Shown in pieces: positions 50,623 through 58,558 of a stretch of 64,000 bases of DNA. Source of the DNA: Verrucomicrobiota bacterium (GTDB lineage Bacteria; Verrucomicrobiota; Verrucomicrobiia; Limisphaerales; UBA9464); contig VHCX01000004.1 in assembly GCA_016871615.1 (NCBI GenBank), positions 1 to 64,000 on the forward strand, read 5' to 3'. Within the stretch, counting starts at the first letter, position 1. Each line of letters opens with the position of its first letter. The notes under the pieces are model-generated. The model was not told the origin of the DNA. It saw only the letters and a program-made list of their open reading frames with translations, and did not search any database. Made by a program: the position numbers and the translations under genes.

Positions 50623-52014
50623 TCAGCCCAACACCGCCGAGCGGATCACGCCGTAGACATCGGTGGACCGGAGGGTGGACGCGGGCAGGGACTGGTCGGC
50701 GAGGATGAGCGGCCAGTCCAGCGGCGAGGCGGGCCGGGCGCCGTGGGAACCCTTGACCAGCGTGGCGTCCAGCGGGATCACGTCCATGAGCATGCGGAAG
50801 CCGAGCTTCTTCTGCAGGAGCCGCCACAGGATGCGCAGCTTCACGGCCGGGATGGCCGGGTCGAGGAACAACTCCACGGGGTCGTAGCCCGGCTTGCGGT
50901 GGATGTCCACGCAGCGGGCGAAATCCGGGGCCTTCGAGTCGTCAAGCCAGTGGTAGTAGGTGAACCAGGAGTCCTCCTGCGCAACGGCGACCAGGTCACC
51001 CGATCTCGGGTGGTTCAACCCGAGGATGCGCTGGTCGGCCAAGCCGTAGACCTCGGCCACCCCGGGCGTCTCCAGCACCACCCGGCGGACCTCGTCGTGC
51101 AGCGACGGGTCGTTGACCACGATGTGGGCCACCTGGTGGTCCGCCACGGCGAAGGCCCGCGAATGGCCGATGTCCGGCAGTTCGAGACCGAGCTCCTCCT
51201 TGAGGGTGAGCCAGCCCCTCTGGCGGAAGACCCGGTTGAGGTGCACGGGTCGCGACACCGGGGTGATGCCGTACTCGCTGAGCACGATCGGCCGTACCCC
51301 GCGGCTGCCGAAGAAGTCGACGAGATCCCCCACGATGGCATCGATGCGCCCGAGGTCGTCGGACACGGCCGAATGGGCCGGGCCCAAGCGTTGGAGGTTG
51401 TAGTCGAGGTGCGGCAGGTAGACCAGGTTCAGGGTCGGTGCGTGCCGCAACTCCACCCACTTGGAAGACTCGGCGATCCACCGCGTGGCCGCTTCCGGGG
51501 CGCCCTGGGGCGTCTTCACCCCGGCCGCCGGCCCCCAGAAGGTCGGGAACGGGAAGTCTCCCAGGGCCTCCTTCAAGGCCGGCCTCAGGTCATAGGGCCA
51601 GCTGTAGATGTCGAAGAACTTGCGCCCGTCGGCCGGATACATCGGCCGCGGCGTGACCGACCAGTCGGCCCCGGAGTACATGTTGTACCACCAGAACATC
51701 TTGGCGCAGGTGAAGCGCGGGTCACGGGCCTTGAGCTCGTCCCAGATCTTGGGGGTCTGCACCAGGTGGTTGGATTGCCTCCAGAACTGGACCTCGCAGA
51801 GCAAGCGGTCGTACCAGCCATTGGCCACGATGCCGTGTTCCGAGGGGCGACGACCGGTGAGGTAGTTGGACTGGGCGGTGCACGTGACGGCCGGAAGCGC
51901 CGGGTCGATCGTCGCACGTTGCCAGCGCTGGCGCAGCGCGGACAACCGGGGCGTGTGCGGACCGATGTGCCGGTCGCTGAGACCGACGACATTGAGGACG
52001 GCGATTCGATTCAC
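50623..52014 (-). CDS. EboF-like alkaline-phosphatase-superfamily phosphodiesterase
   Basis: A 463-residue member of the type I phosphodiesterase/nucleotide pyrophosphatase group. It opens with VLNVVGLSDRHIGPHTPRLS and has PAVTCTAQSNYLTGRRPSEHGIVANGWY, where the Thr is the probable nucleophile, then metal-ligand-type segments (LPHLDYNL, VLSEYGITP, FAVADHQVAHI). The text SVTPRPMYPADGRK and VDIHRKPGYDPVELFLDP matches my recollection of the alkaline-phosphatase-like protein of ebo clusters (EboF), which take part in exporting precursors of secondary products. The other ebo genes (EboA-E) are not visible. It is 27 bp downstream of a methyltransferase gene. The substrate is unknown. Confidence 0.75.
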   Translation of the reverse strand: MNRIAVLNVVGLSDRHIGPHTPRLSALRQRWQRATIDPALPAVTCTAQSNYLTGRRPSEHGIVANGWYDRLLCEVQFWRQSNHLVQTPKIWDELKARDPRFTCAKMFWWYNMYSGADWSVTPRPMYPADGRKFFDIYSWPYDLRPALKEALGDFPFPTFWGPAAGVKTPQGAPEAATRWIAESSKWVELRHAPTLNLVYLPHLDYNLQRLGPAHSAVSDDLGRIDAIVGDLVDFFGSRGVRPIVLSEYGITPVSRPVHLNRVFRQRGWLTLKEELGLELPDIGHSRAFAVADHQVAHIVVNDPSLHDEVRRVVLETPGVAEVYGLADQRILGLNHPRSGDLVAVAQEDSWFTYYHWLDDSKAPDFARCVDIHRKPGYDPVELFLDPAIPAVKLRILWRLLQKKLGFRMLMDVIPLDATLVKGSHGARPASPLDWPLILADQSLPASTLRSTDVYGVIRSAVLG

Positions 52015-52041
52015 GGCCGGAAGGGAGCACCGGAAGACCGC

Positions 52042-52779
52042 CTAGGCCACCGGTTTCTGGATGCGGGTGACCAGCGCCCGGGGCACCCCGGGGTCGGGCC
52101 GGTTGTCCACCCGGGCCCCGGCCCCCAGCTCGGTCCGGCAGGAATGCCGCGCCGATCGGTTCCAGAGGATCAGGTCGCCCGACGACTCGTCGAGGTTCCA
52201 CTGGTGGAGGCCCGAGTACCCCTCCTCCTCGGCCTCGTTGCGGTAGTGCCAGAGGAAGACCCATCCCCCGGGCCGCGTCACCGCGTACATCTGGCGGACG
52301 CACCGGAGCGGATCCCTGCTGTGGTCGAGGGCGTTGGAGCAGACGACGATGTCGAAGTGGTCGGCGGGAAAGGCCGCCAGCAACTCCTCCCCGGCCGCCT
52401 TGCGGGTGCGGGTGGGCGGAGACAGGCGCTGTTCGTCGAGGATGGTGTCGAAGACCTCGGCCAACGGGTCCACCGCCGTCAACTCCACCCGGCGTCCGGG
52501 CCAGTGGAAGCCCACGGCGCTGAGCGGTCCGGCACCCACGTCCAGCACCCGGACCGGGTCGGACACGGCGGCGGGCGATGCGGCCACGAGGTCCCGCAGG
52601 TGGGGTGGGAAGGCGAACTGCGGATCCATCCGCTGGCCGAACGCCTCGGGATTCCAGCGCCGGCCGCCGTCGGCGAGCGCGCGCCGCCAGAACCTCGCCT
52701 CATCCTCGAGGCCGGCATCGTAGCTGGTGTCGCCGCCGAAGAGGCGGTATCGCAATCGCTGGAGGAACCTCGGCAGCAT
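52042..52779 (-). CDS. class I SAM-dependent methyltransferase
   Basis: A 245-residue methyltransferase-domain protein. The SAM-binding region is VRVLDVGAGPLSAVG near 85-100, followed by VELTAVDPLAEVFD and DIVVCSNALDHSRDPL. The ATG at 52779 is preferred to the longer frame because the upstream residues have no pattern. It lies 27 bp upstream of the EboF-like gene and is divergent from aroK. The text (EGYSGLHQWNLDE) resembles methyltransferases near glycan or lipid genes; the substrate is unknown. Confidence 0.8.
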   Translation of the reverse strand: MLPRFLQRLRYRLFGGDTSYDAGLEDEARFWRRALADGGRRWNPEAFGQRMDPQFAFPPHLRDLVAASPAAVSDPVRVLDVGAGPLSAVGFHWPGRRVELTAVDPLAEVFDTILDEQRLSPPTRTRKAAGEELLAAFPADHFDIVVCSNALDHSRDPLRCVRQMYAVTRPGGWVFLWHYRNEAEEEGYSGLHQWNLDESSGDLILWNRSARHSCRTELGAGARVDNRPDPGVPRALVTRIQKPVA

Positions 52780-52920
52780 GGTCGGAGAGGGCGTCAGACT
52801 GCGGGGTTCCGGGCCGGCCAACAAGCCCGGAACGGACCGGCGGCACCCCCGACACAGGGCGGCCGGGTGGATCGATTCCGGGGTTCCCATGCCGGCGGCC
52901 TCCGGGCTCTACTCGGGCCC

Positions 52921-53457
52921 GTGCAACCGCCGCGCCAGTACCACAACATCGCCCTCGTGGGGTTCATGGGCGTCGGCAAGTCCACCGTGGGGCAGATCAT
53001 CGCCTCGATCCTGGACTTCGAGTTCATCGACACCGACCGGGTGATCGAAGCCCGCGAAGGCCGCCGGATTTCCGAGATCTTCGCCCGGGAGGGCGAGGGG
53101 CATTTTCGGGACCTCGAGACCCGCCTGATCCGGGAATACGAGACCCGGCAGCGGCTGGTGATCTCCACCGGGGGCGGACTGGTGGTGCGCCCGGAGAATC
53201 TCGAGTCACTTCGGACCCATGCCCTGGTGGTCTGCCTCTGGGCCTCTCCGTCCGTGATCCATGAGCGGGTGCGACATCAGGGGCATCGGCCGTTGCTCTC
53301 GACCCCGGACCCTCTGGCCCGGATCCAGGAACTGCTCGAACAGCGCAAGCCCGCCTACCAGCAGGCCGACATCCTGATGGGGGTGGATTTCCGCAGTCCG
53401 CAGGAATCGGCGATGTACATCGCCGCGAGTTTCCGTCGGGTGCGTCACGGTGGATAG
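52921..53457 (+). CDS. aroK: shikimate kinase
   Basis: Phosphorylates shikimate with ATP in the pathway to chorismate. The 178-residue protein has Walker A GFMGVGKST (14-22), the substrate-binding DTDRVIE, RDLETRLIRE with its arginine, the GGGLV loop (STGGGLVVR) and the lid with RPLL. The start is a GTG at 52921 right before the fold; a much longer open frame upstream is antisense to the methyltransferase and phosphodiesterase genes. No other aromatic-pathway genes are nearby. Confidence 0.93.
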   Translation: MQPPRQYHNIALVGFMGVGKSTVGQIIASILDFEFIDTDRVIEAREGRRISEIFAREGEGHFRDLETRLIREYETRQRLVISTGGGLVVRPENLESLRTHALVVCLWASPSVIHERVRHQGHRPLLSTPDPLARIQELLEQRKPAYQQADILMGVDFRSPQESAMYIAASFRRVRHGG

Positions 53458-53468
53458 CCCCCACGCCG

Positions 53469-53492
53469 TCAAGCCCTCAAGCCCTCAAGCCC
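53469..53492. repeat. three tandem copies of TCAAGCCC
   Basis: Three perfect adjacent 8-mers lie just after the aroK stop. They fall in the 280-bp non-coding gap before the pyruvate carboxylase gene. Confidence 0.7.
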
Positions 53493-53530
53493 TCCGCCGC
53501 ATCGGCCGATACCCGGAAGCGACCTTCTCT

Positions 53531-53552
53531 GGTCCGCCCGGGTGGGCGGACC
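53531..53552. other. strong hairpin upstream of pyruvate carboxylase
   Basis: A perfect 9-bp stem (GGTCCGCCC and GGGCGGACC) encloses a GGGT loop. No T-run follows on the plus strand, so it is not a classic terminator; it may be a 3'-end stabiliser for aroK or part of a leader. Confidence 0.5.
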
Positions 53553-53692
53553 GAAGGGGCCGGATGGGCGTATCCCCGCCTGTCCGGCCCCGGATACCCG
53601 GCCAACGCCCCCAGGCACGCTCCGTCCTGGCACGCTCCCCCGTCTGCCCGAGCCTCAAGGGCGCACGCGGTCATGGCATCCATGAGTTTTCT

Positions 53693-53723
53693 TTGTCAGG
53701 ACAACCCGTTTCAACCATAGAAT
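53693..53723 (+). promoter_or_regulatory. putative pyc promoter
   Basis: TTGTCA (53693-53698) and TAGAAT (53718-53723) form a -35/-10 pair with a rather long 19-nt spacer in a locally AT-rich stretch. The pyruvate carboxylase ATG lies 15 nt beyond the -10 box, implying a very short leader. Confidence 0.35.
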
Positions 53724-53737
53724 GTCCCTCGCGAACC

Positions 53738-56700
53738 ATGCCGCCCCGAAATCCCACCGAGACCGCCCCGCAATCCGTGTGCCCCTTCCGGAAGCTCATG
53801 GCGGCCAACCGCTCCGAGATCGCCGTCCGCATCTTCCGCGCCGCGACCGAATTGAACCTGCGCACCGTGGCCATCTACGCGCAGGAGGACCGCTTCTGCC
53901 TCCACCGCTTCAAGGCCGATGAATCGTACCTGATCGGCCAGGGCAAGGGGCCCGTCGCGGCCTACCTCGACATCGAGAGCATCGTGGCGACGGCCAAGGC
54001 CAAGGGGGTCGACGCCATCCACCCGGGCTACGGGTTCCTGAGCGAGAACCCGGCCTTCGCCCGCGCCTGCGCCAAGGCGGGCATCACCTTCGTGGGCCCG
54101 AGCCCCGAACTGCTCGACATGATGGGCGACAAGACGGCCGCTCGGGCCGTGGCCCAGCGCATCGGCGTGCCCACCCTGCCCGGCACCGACGATCCCATCA
54201 GCGACCGCGACGAGGCGATCAAGGCCGCCCGCAAGATCGGCTTCCCGCTCATCATCAAGGCGGCCTTCGGTGGCGGCGGCCGCGGCATGCGTGTGGTGAA
54301 GAAGGAGTCGGAGCTGTCGGGCCTGCTCGACGAGGCCCAGGGCGAGGCCGAGCGGGCCTTCGGCAACCCGGCGGTCTTCCTCGAGAAATACATCCCGCGG
54401 GCCAAGCACATCGAGGTGCAGGTGCTGGGCGACAGCCACGGCAACGTCATCCACCTCTTCGAGCGCGACTGCTCGGTGCAGCGCCGCCACCAGAAGGTCG
54501 TCGAGGCGGCCCCTTCCTTCGGCCTGCCCGAGAACGTCATCCAGGAGCTCTGCGACGCGGCCGCCCGGCTGGCCCGCGAGATCCGCTACAACAACGCGGG
54601 CACGGTGGAGTTCCTCTACGACCTCGACCGCCACGAGTGGTTCTTCATCGAGATGAACCCCCGCATCCAGGTCGAGCACACGGTGACCGAAGTCATCACC
54701 GGGCTCGACCTCGTGCGGGCCCAGATCCTCATCGCCCAGGGGCACGCGCTGCACTCCAAGGAGGTGGGCATGCCGGTGCAGAACCAGGTGCCCTGCAACG
54801 GCTACGCCATCCAGTGCCGCGTCACCACCGAGGATCCGGAGAACAAGTTCACGCCCGACTACGGCAAGATCCTCGCCTACCGCTCGCCCGGCGGGTTCGG
54901 CATCCGGCTCGATGGCGGCATGGGCTACTCGGGCTCGGTGATCACGCCCTTCTACGACTCGATGCTCGTGAAGGTGATCGCTTCGGGACAGTCCTACGAG
55001 ATCGCCATGAACCGCATGGACCGGGCGCTCTCGGAGTTCCGCATCCGCGGGGTCAAGACCAACATCCCCTTCCTCGAGAACGTCATCCTGCACCCGCAGT
55101 TCCGCAGCGGCCAGGCGACCACGACGCTCATCGACACCACGCCGGAGCTCTTCGCCTTCCGCAGCCGGAAAGACCGCGCCACCAAGCTGCTGAACTTCCT
55201 CGGCAACGTCATCGTCAACGGCAACCCGCACTCCAAGGGATACAAGCCGGCCAAGGCCTTCGACCCGGCGCCGCTGCCCAAGGCCGACCTGGCCGCCCCG
55301 CTGCCCCAGGGCACCCGCGACCTCCTGCTCGAGCTAGGACCCAAGAAGTTCGCCGAGTGGACGCTCAAGCAGAAGCGCCTGCTCATCACCGACACGACCT
55401 TCCGCGACGCCCACCAGTCGCTCATGGCCACGCGCGTGCGCAGTTTCGACATGCTCGCCTGCTCCGACGCGCTGGCCCGCAGCGTCGGCGACGCCAAGAA
55501 CGGCCTGTTCTCGCTGGAGATGTGGGGCGGGGCCACCTTCGACACCGCCATGCGCTTCCTCAGCGAGGATCCCTGGGAGCGCCTGCGCCAGTTGCGCGAG
55601 AAGATCCCGAACATCTGCTTCCAGATGCTCTTCCGGGGCTCCAACGCGGTGGGCTACTCCAACTACCCCGACCACGTGGTGGCCGGTTTCGTGAAGCACG
55701 CGGCCGCCTCGGGCATGGACGTCTTCCGCATCTTCGACTCGCTCAACTACCTGCCCAACCTGCGCGTGGCCATGGACGCCGTGCAGGACACCCATGCCCT
55801 GTGCGAGGGGGCGCTGTGCTACACCGGCGACATCCTCGACGGCCGCCGTGACACCTTCTCGCTCAAGTACTACATCAAGCTGGCCAAGGAACTCGAGCGC
55901 ATGGGGGCGCACCTGCTGGCGATCAAGGACATGGCGGGCCTGTGCCGCCCCTACGCCGCCCAGAAGCTGGTCAAGGCGTTGAAGGACGAGGTGGGCATAC
56001 CCATCCACTTCCACACCCACGACACCAGCGGCATCAACGCCGCCAGCATCCTGCGGGCGAGCGACGCCGGGGTCGACGTGGTGGACCTGGCGCTGGCCTC
56101 CATGAGCGGCAGCACCTCGCAGCCCAACCTCAATTCGGTGGTGGCCGCCCTCCACAACACCCCGCGCGACACCAAGCTCGATCTCGAGGCTCTCAACGGC
56201 TTCTCCGACTACTGGGAAAAGGTGCGCGAATACTACACGCCCTTCGACACGGCCCCCAAGACCGGTTCGGCCGAGGTGTACATCCACGAGATGCCCGGCG
56301 GCCAGTACACCAACCTCAAGGAGCAGGCCGCCAGCATGGGGGTCTCGCACCGGTGGCCCGAGATCGCCCGGACCTACGCCGAGGTCAACGAGCTCTTCGG
56401 CGACATCGTGAAGGTCACGCCGTCGAGCAAGGTGGTGGGCGACATGGCCCTCTTCTGCTTCAGCAAGGGCATCCGTCCGGCGGACGTGGTCAACCTGGAG
56501 CCCGGGGCGACCTCCTTCCCCGAGAGCGTCATCGACATGCTGGGCGGCGGGCTCGGTTGGCCGCAAAACGGCTTCCCGGAGGCGGTGCAGAAGGTGGTGC
56601 TGGGCGAGAAGCGCTTCAAGGAGGCCCAGGCGGCCTTCAAGGCCGGGCGCGCCGGCAACCGTGCCGAGCCGGTCCACCTCGACAAGCTGCGTCGCGAACT

Positions 56701-57259
56701 GTCCGACAAGATGCGCCGCGAGGCGACCGAGGACGACCTCTACTCGCACCTGATGTACCCGGCGGTCTTCGCCGAGTTCGCCAAGCACCTTTCTCAGTAC
56801 AGCGACGTCAGCGTGCTGCCCACGCCGGCCTTCTTCTACGGGCTGCGCCGGGGCGAGGAGATCAGCGTGGAGATCGAGCCGGGCAAGTCGCTGGTGATCC
56901 GGCTGGTCAACGTGAGCGAGCCCGACAAGGACGGCCGTCGCACGGTCACCTTCGAGCTCAACGGCATGACCCGCGAGGCGTTCATCACCGACAAGAAGGT
57001 CACCCCGCTGACCAAGACCCGGCCCAAGGCCGACCTCGCCGACGCCCTCCAGGTCGGGGCGCCCATCCCGGGCCTGGTGGCCAGCATCGCGGTCAGCGTC
57101 GGCCAGAAGGTGGCCAAGGGCGACCGCCTGCTGATGATGGAGGCCATGAAGATGCAGACCACGGTCACCGCGCCGGTCGACGGCGTGGTCGCCGAACTGC
57201 TCTGCTCGGTGGGCGAGACGGTCGAGAGCAAGGACCTGCTGGTCCGGCTCCGGGCCTGA
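53738..57259 (+). CDS. pyc: pyruvate carboxylase
   Basis: Carboxylates pyruvate to oxaloacetate, an anaplerotic biotin enzyme. The single 1173-residue chain has the biotin carboxylase domain (~15-470; MAANRSEIAVRIFRAA, HPGYGFLSEN, AAFGGGGRGMRVV, EMNPRIQVEHTVTE), the carboxyltransferase barrel (~540-820; ITDTTFRDAHQSLMATRVR, QMLFRGSNAVGYSNYPD, FHTHDTSG with metal-binding His), the PC tetramerisation region and a C-terminal biotinyl domain with the modified Lys1138 in EAMKM. The start is the ATG at 53738; the frame stays open upstream but has no similarity. Length and domain order are complete. Confidence 0.96.
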   Translation: MPPRNPTETAPQSVCPFRKLMAANRSEIAVRIFRAATELNLRTVAIYAQEDRFCLHRFKADESYLIGQGKGPVAAYLDIESIVATAKAKGVDAIHPGYGFLSENPAFARACAKAGITFVGPSPELLDMMGDKTAARAVAQRIGVPTLPGTDDPISDRDEAIKAARKIGFPLIIKAAFGGGGRGMRVVKKESELSGLLDEAQGEAERAFGNPAVFLEKYIPRAKHIEVQVLGDSHGNVIHLFERDCSVQRRHQKVVEAAPSFGLPENVIQELCDAAARLAREIRYNNAGTVEFLYDLDRHEWFFIEMNPRIQVEHTVTEVITGLDLVRAQILIAQGHALHSKEVGMPVQNQVPCNGYAIQCRVTTEDPENKFTPDYGKILAYRSPGGFGIRLDGGMGYSGSVITPFYDSMLVKVIASGQSYEIAMNRMDRALSEFRIRGVKTNIPFLENVILHPQFRSGQATTTLIDTTPELFAFRSRKDRATKLLNFLGNVIVNGNPHSKGYKPAKAFDPAPLPKADLAAPLPQGTRDLLLELGPKKFAEWTLKQKRLLITDTTFRDAHQSLMATRVRSFDMLACSDALARSVGDAKNGLFSLEMWGGATFDTAMRFLSEDPWERLRQLREKIPNICFQMLFRGSNAVGYSNYPDHVVAGFVKHAAASGMDVFRIFDSLNYLPNLRVAMDAVQDTHALCEGALCYTGDILDGRRDTFSLKYYIKLAKELERMGAHLLAIKDMAGLCRPYAAQKLVKALKDEVGIPIHFHTHDTSGINAASILRASDAGVDVVDLALASMSGSTSQPNLNSVVAALHNTPRDTKLDLEALNGFSDYWEKVREYYTPFDTAPKTGSAEVYIHEMPGGQYTNLKEQAASMGVSHRWPEIARTYAEVNELFGDIVKVTPSSKVVGDMALFCFSKGIRPADVVNLEPGATSFPESVIDMLGGGLGWPQNGFPEAVQKVVLGEKRFKEAQAAFKAGRAGNRAEPVHLDKLRRELSDKMRREATEDDLYSHLMYPAVFAEFAKHLSQYSDVSVLPTPAFFYGLRRGEEISVEIEPGKSLVIRLVNVSEPDKDGRRTVTFELNGMTREAFITDKKVTPLTKTRPKADLADALQVGAPIPGLVASIAVSVGQKVAKGDRLLMMEAMKMQTTVTAPVDGVVAELLCSVGETVESKDLLVRLRA

Positions 57260-57341
57260 GCACCCCGCCCGGCTCGTACCAGTGGGGTCGTCCAGCCCCT
57301 CGGGGCGCCCCAACGGCGGCCCGGGCACTGAACCGGACACT

Positions 57342-58463
57342 TCAGCCTGCGTCCTTCGGCGCCCCGTCCCCGACGGTCCCGAAGACGCAGGCTTCGTTCT
57401 TGTTGGCGCAGAGGTGCATCAGCTGGAACGACGCCACATGGCGGGGCATCTCCCGCTTGAGCACGTCGAGTTGGGCGTAGTCGGCGTGCCCCTTGAACTT
57501 GACGGTCACCACGAAGTGGCGGCAACGGCGTTCGCGCACCCACTCCAGCACCAGGCCGATGCTGCGTTCCGGCGCGGCGATCACATCGCAGAGCAGCCAG
57601 TCCACGGGGGTCTCCGGCACGAAGCGGAAGGCGTCGCCCTGGTGGAAGGTCACCCCGGGGTTCCGCATGAGGTCCTCGCGCAGCGGCGACCGATCCACGG
57701 CGACGACCCGGGCCCCGCGTTGCACCGGCTGGTAGGTCCAGCTGCCGGGGGCCGCCCCGAGGTCCACGCAGGTTTCTCCCGCCGCGATCGATCGCCCCAT
57801 GCGCAGCTCCGATTCGGCGAGCTTGGCGAAGGCTCGACTGGGGGCGGCCTTGTCCACGGCCACCGGCACCTCTCCCGAGGCGAACGGGCTGATCCAGCCC
57901 AGCGACCGGGCGGGCTCCGGGGCCACGAGGACCGACAAAAAGGCCATCTCCGGGGACACCAGCAGCAGTTGCACCAGCGACTCCTGCGCCTCGAACAAGG
58001 GACAGGCTCCGCGGATCGAGGGACAGGCTCCGATCGGATCGGCCGAGGTCGTCTTGGGCACGGCCTCCAGGCCCTTGAGCAACGAACGCCGGCGCTTGCG
58101 CAATTGCTCCACCACGGCCTCGCGGATCAATTCGCAGCGATGTCGCCCCGCTTCGGCCACCCCGAGCCTGGGCTCGATGTGGAGACGCCAGGGGGCCCCG
58201 TCGGGCAGCGTCCCGATCCACTCGGTGACCAAGGCCTCGGCCGCGACCCGGATGGAGGGCACCGGGAAAACCCTCGCCTGCGGCAACCATTGGCGGGCGA
58301 AGGCCGTCAGTCCCATCGCGTTGCGCGTCTCGTCCCAGGAACCCGGCGCCTTGAGCATCAGCACGGAGTCCCCTTGCGGCTCGAGCATCGGACTTGGGAG
58401 GGCACGGGCCAATTCCTCCCGCAGGAACGGCAGGGTGTCGGGAGCGCTCAGGGCGAGATGCAC
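57342..58463 (-). CDS. RlmM-like rRNA 2'-O-ribose methyltransferase
   Basis: A 373-residue protein of the FtsJ/RlmM kind. Residues ~1-190 hold a helical and THUMP-like RNA-binding part; the catalytic Rossmann domain follows with DLGAAPGSWTYQPVQRG (~225), DWLLCDVIAAPER, VVTVKFKG and NKNEACVFG. These supply the K-D-K-E-type residues of 2'-O-methyltransferases (Asp in LLCDV, Lys in VKFKG, Glu in NEACV). E. coli RlmM methylates C2498 of 23S rRNA. A GTG at 58463 is the best start. The gene is convergent with pyc and lies downstream of the PVC cytochrome. Confidence 0.82.
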   Translation of the reverse strand: MHLALSAPDTLPFLREELARALPSPMLEPQGDSVLMLKAPGSWDETRNAMGLTAFARQWLPQARVFPVPSIRVAAEALVTEWIGTLPDGAPWRLHIEPRLGVAEAGRHRCELIREAVVEQLRKRRRSLLKGLEAVPKTTSADPIGACPSIRGACPLFEAQESLVQLLLVSPEMAFLSVLVAPEPARSLGWISPFASGEVPVAVDKAAPSRAFAKLAESELRMGRSIAAGETCVDLGAAPGSWTYQPVQRGARVVAVDRSPLREDLMRNPGVTFHQGDAFRFVPETPVDWLLCDVIAAPERSIGLVLEWVRERRCRHFVVTVKFKGHADYAQLDVLKREMPRHVASFQLMHLCANKNEACVFGTVGDGAPKDAG

Positions 58464-58558
58464 GGGAACGTGAGTCTGACGAGAAAGCCGACCGCCGTCG
58501 CCTGGGGATTCCCTGGCGACGGCGGCACGGGACCGGACGGGCTGGAACCCGCGGAAGA

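Noticed and set aside
50512..52920. Large N-terminal extension of shikimate kinase (open frame from 50512)
   Set aside because: It is antisense to the phosphodiesterase and methyltransferase genes. The GTG at 52921 gives a normal-length AroK.
53469..53492. Possible CRISPR-like array
   Set aside because: Three adjacent 8-mers with no spacers are a simple tandem repeat. No repeat-spacer structure or cas gene was seen anywhere in the window.
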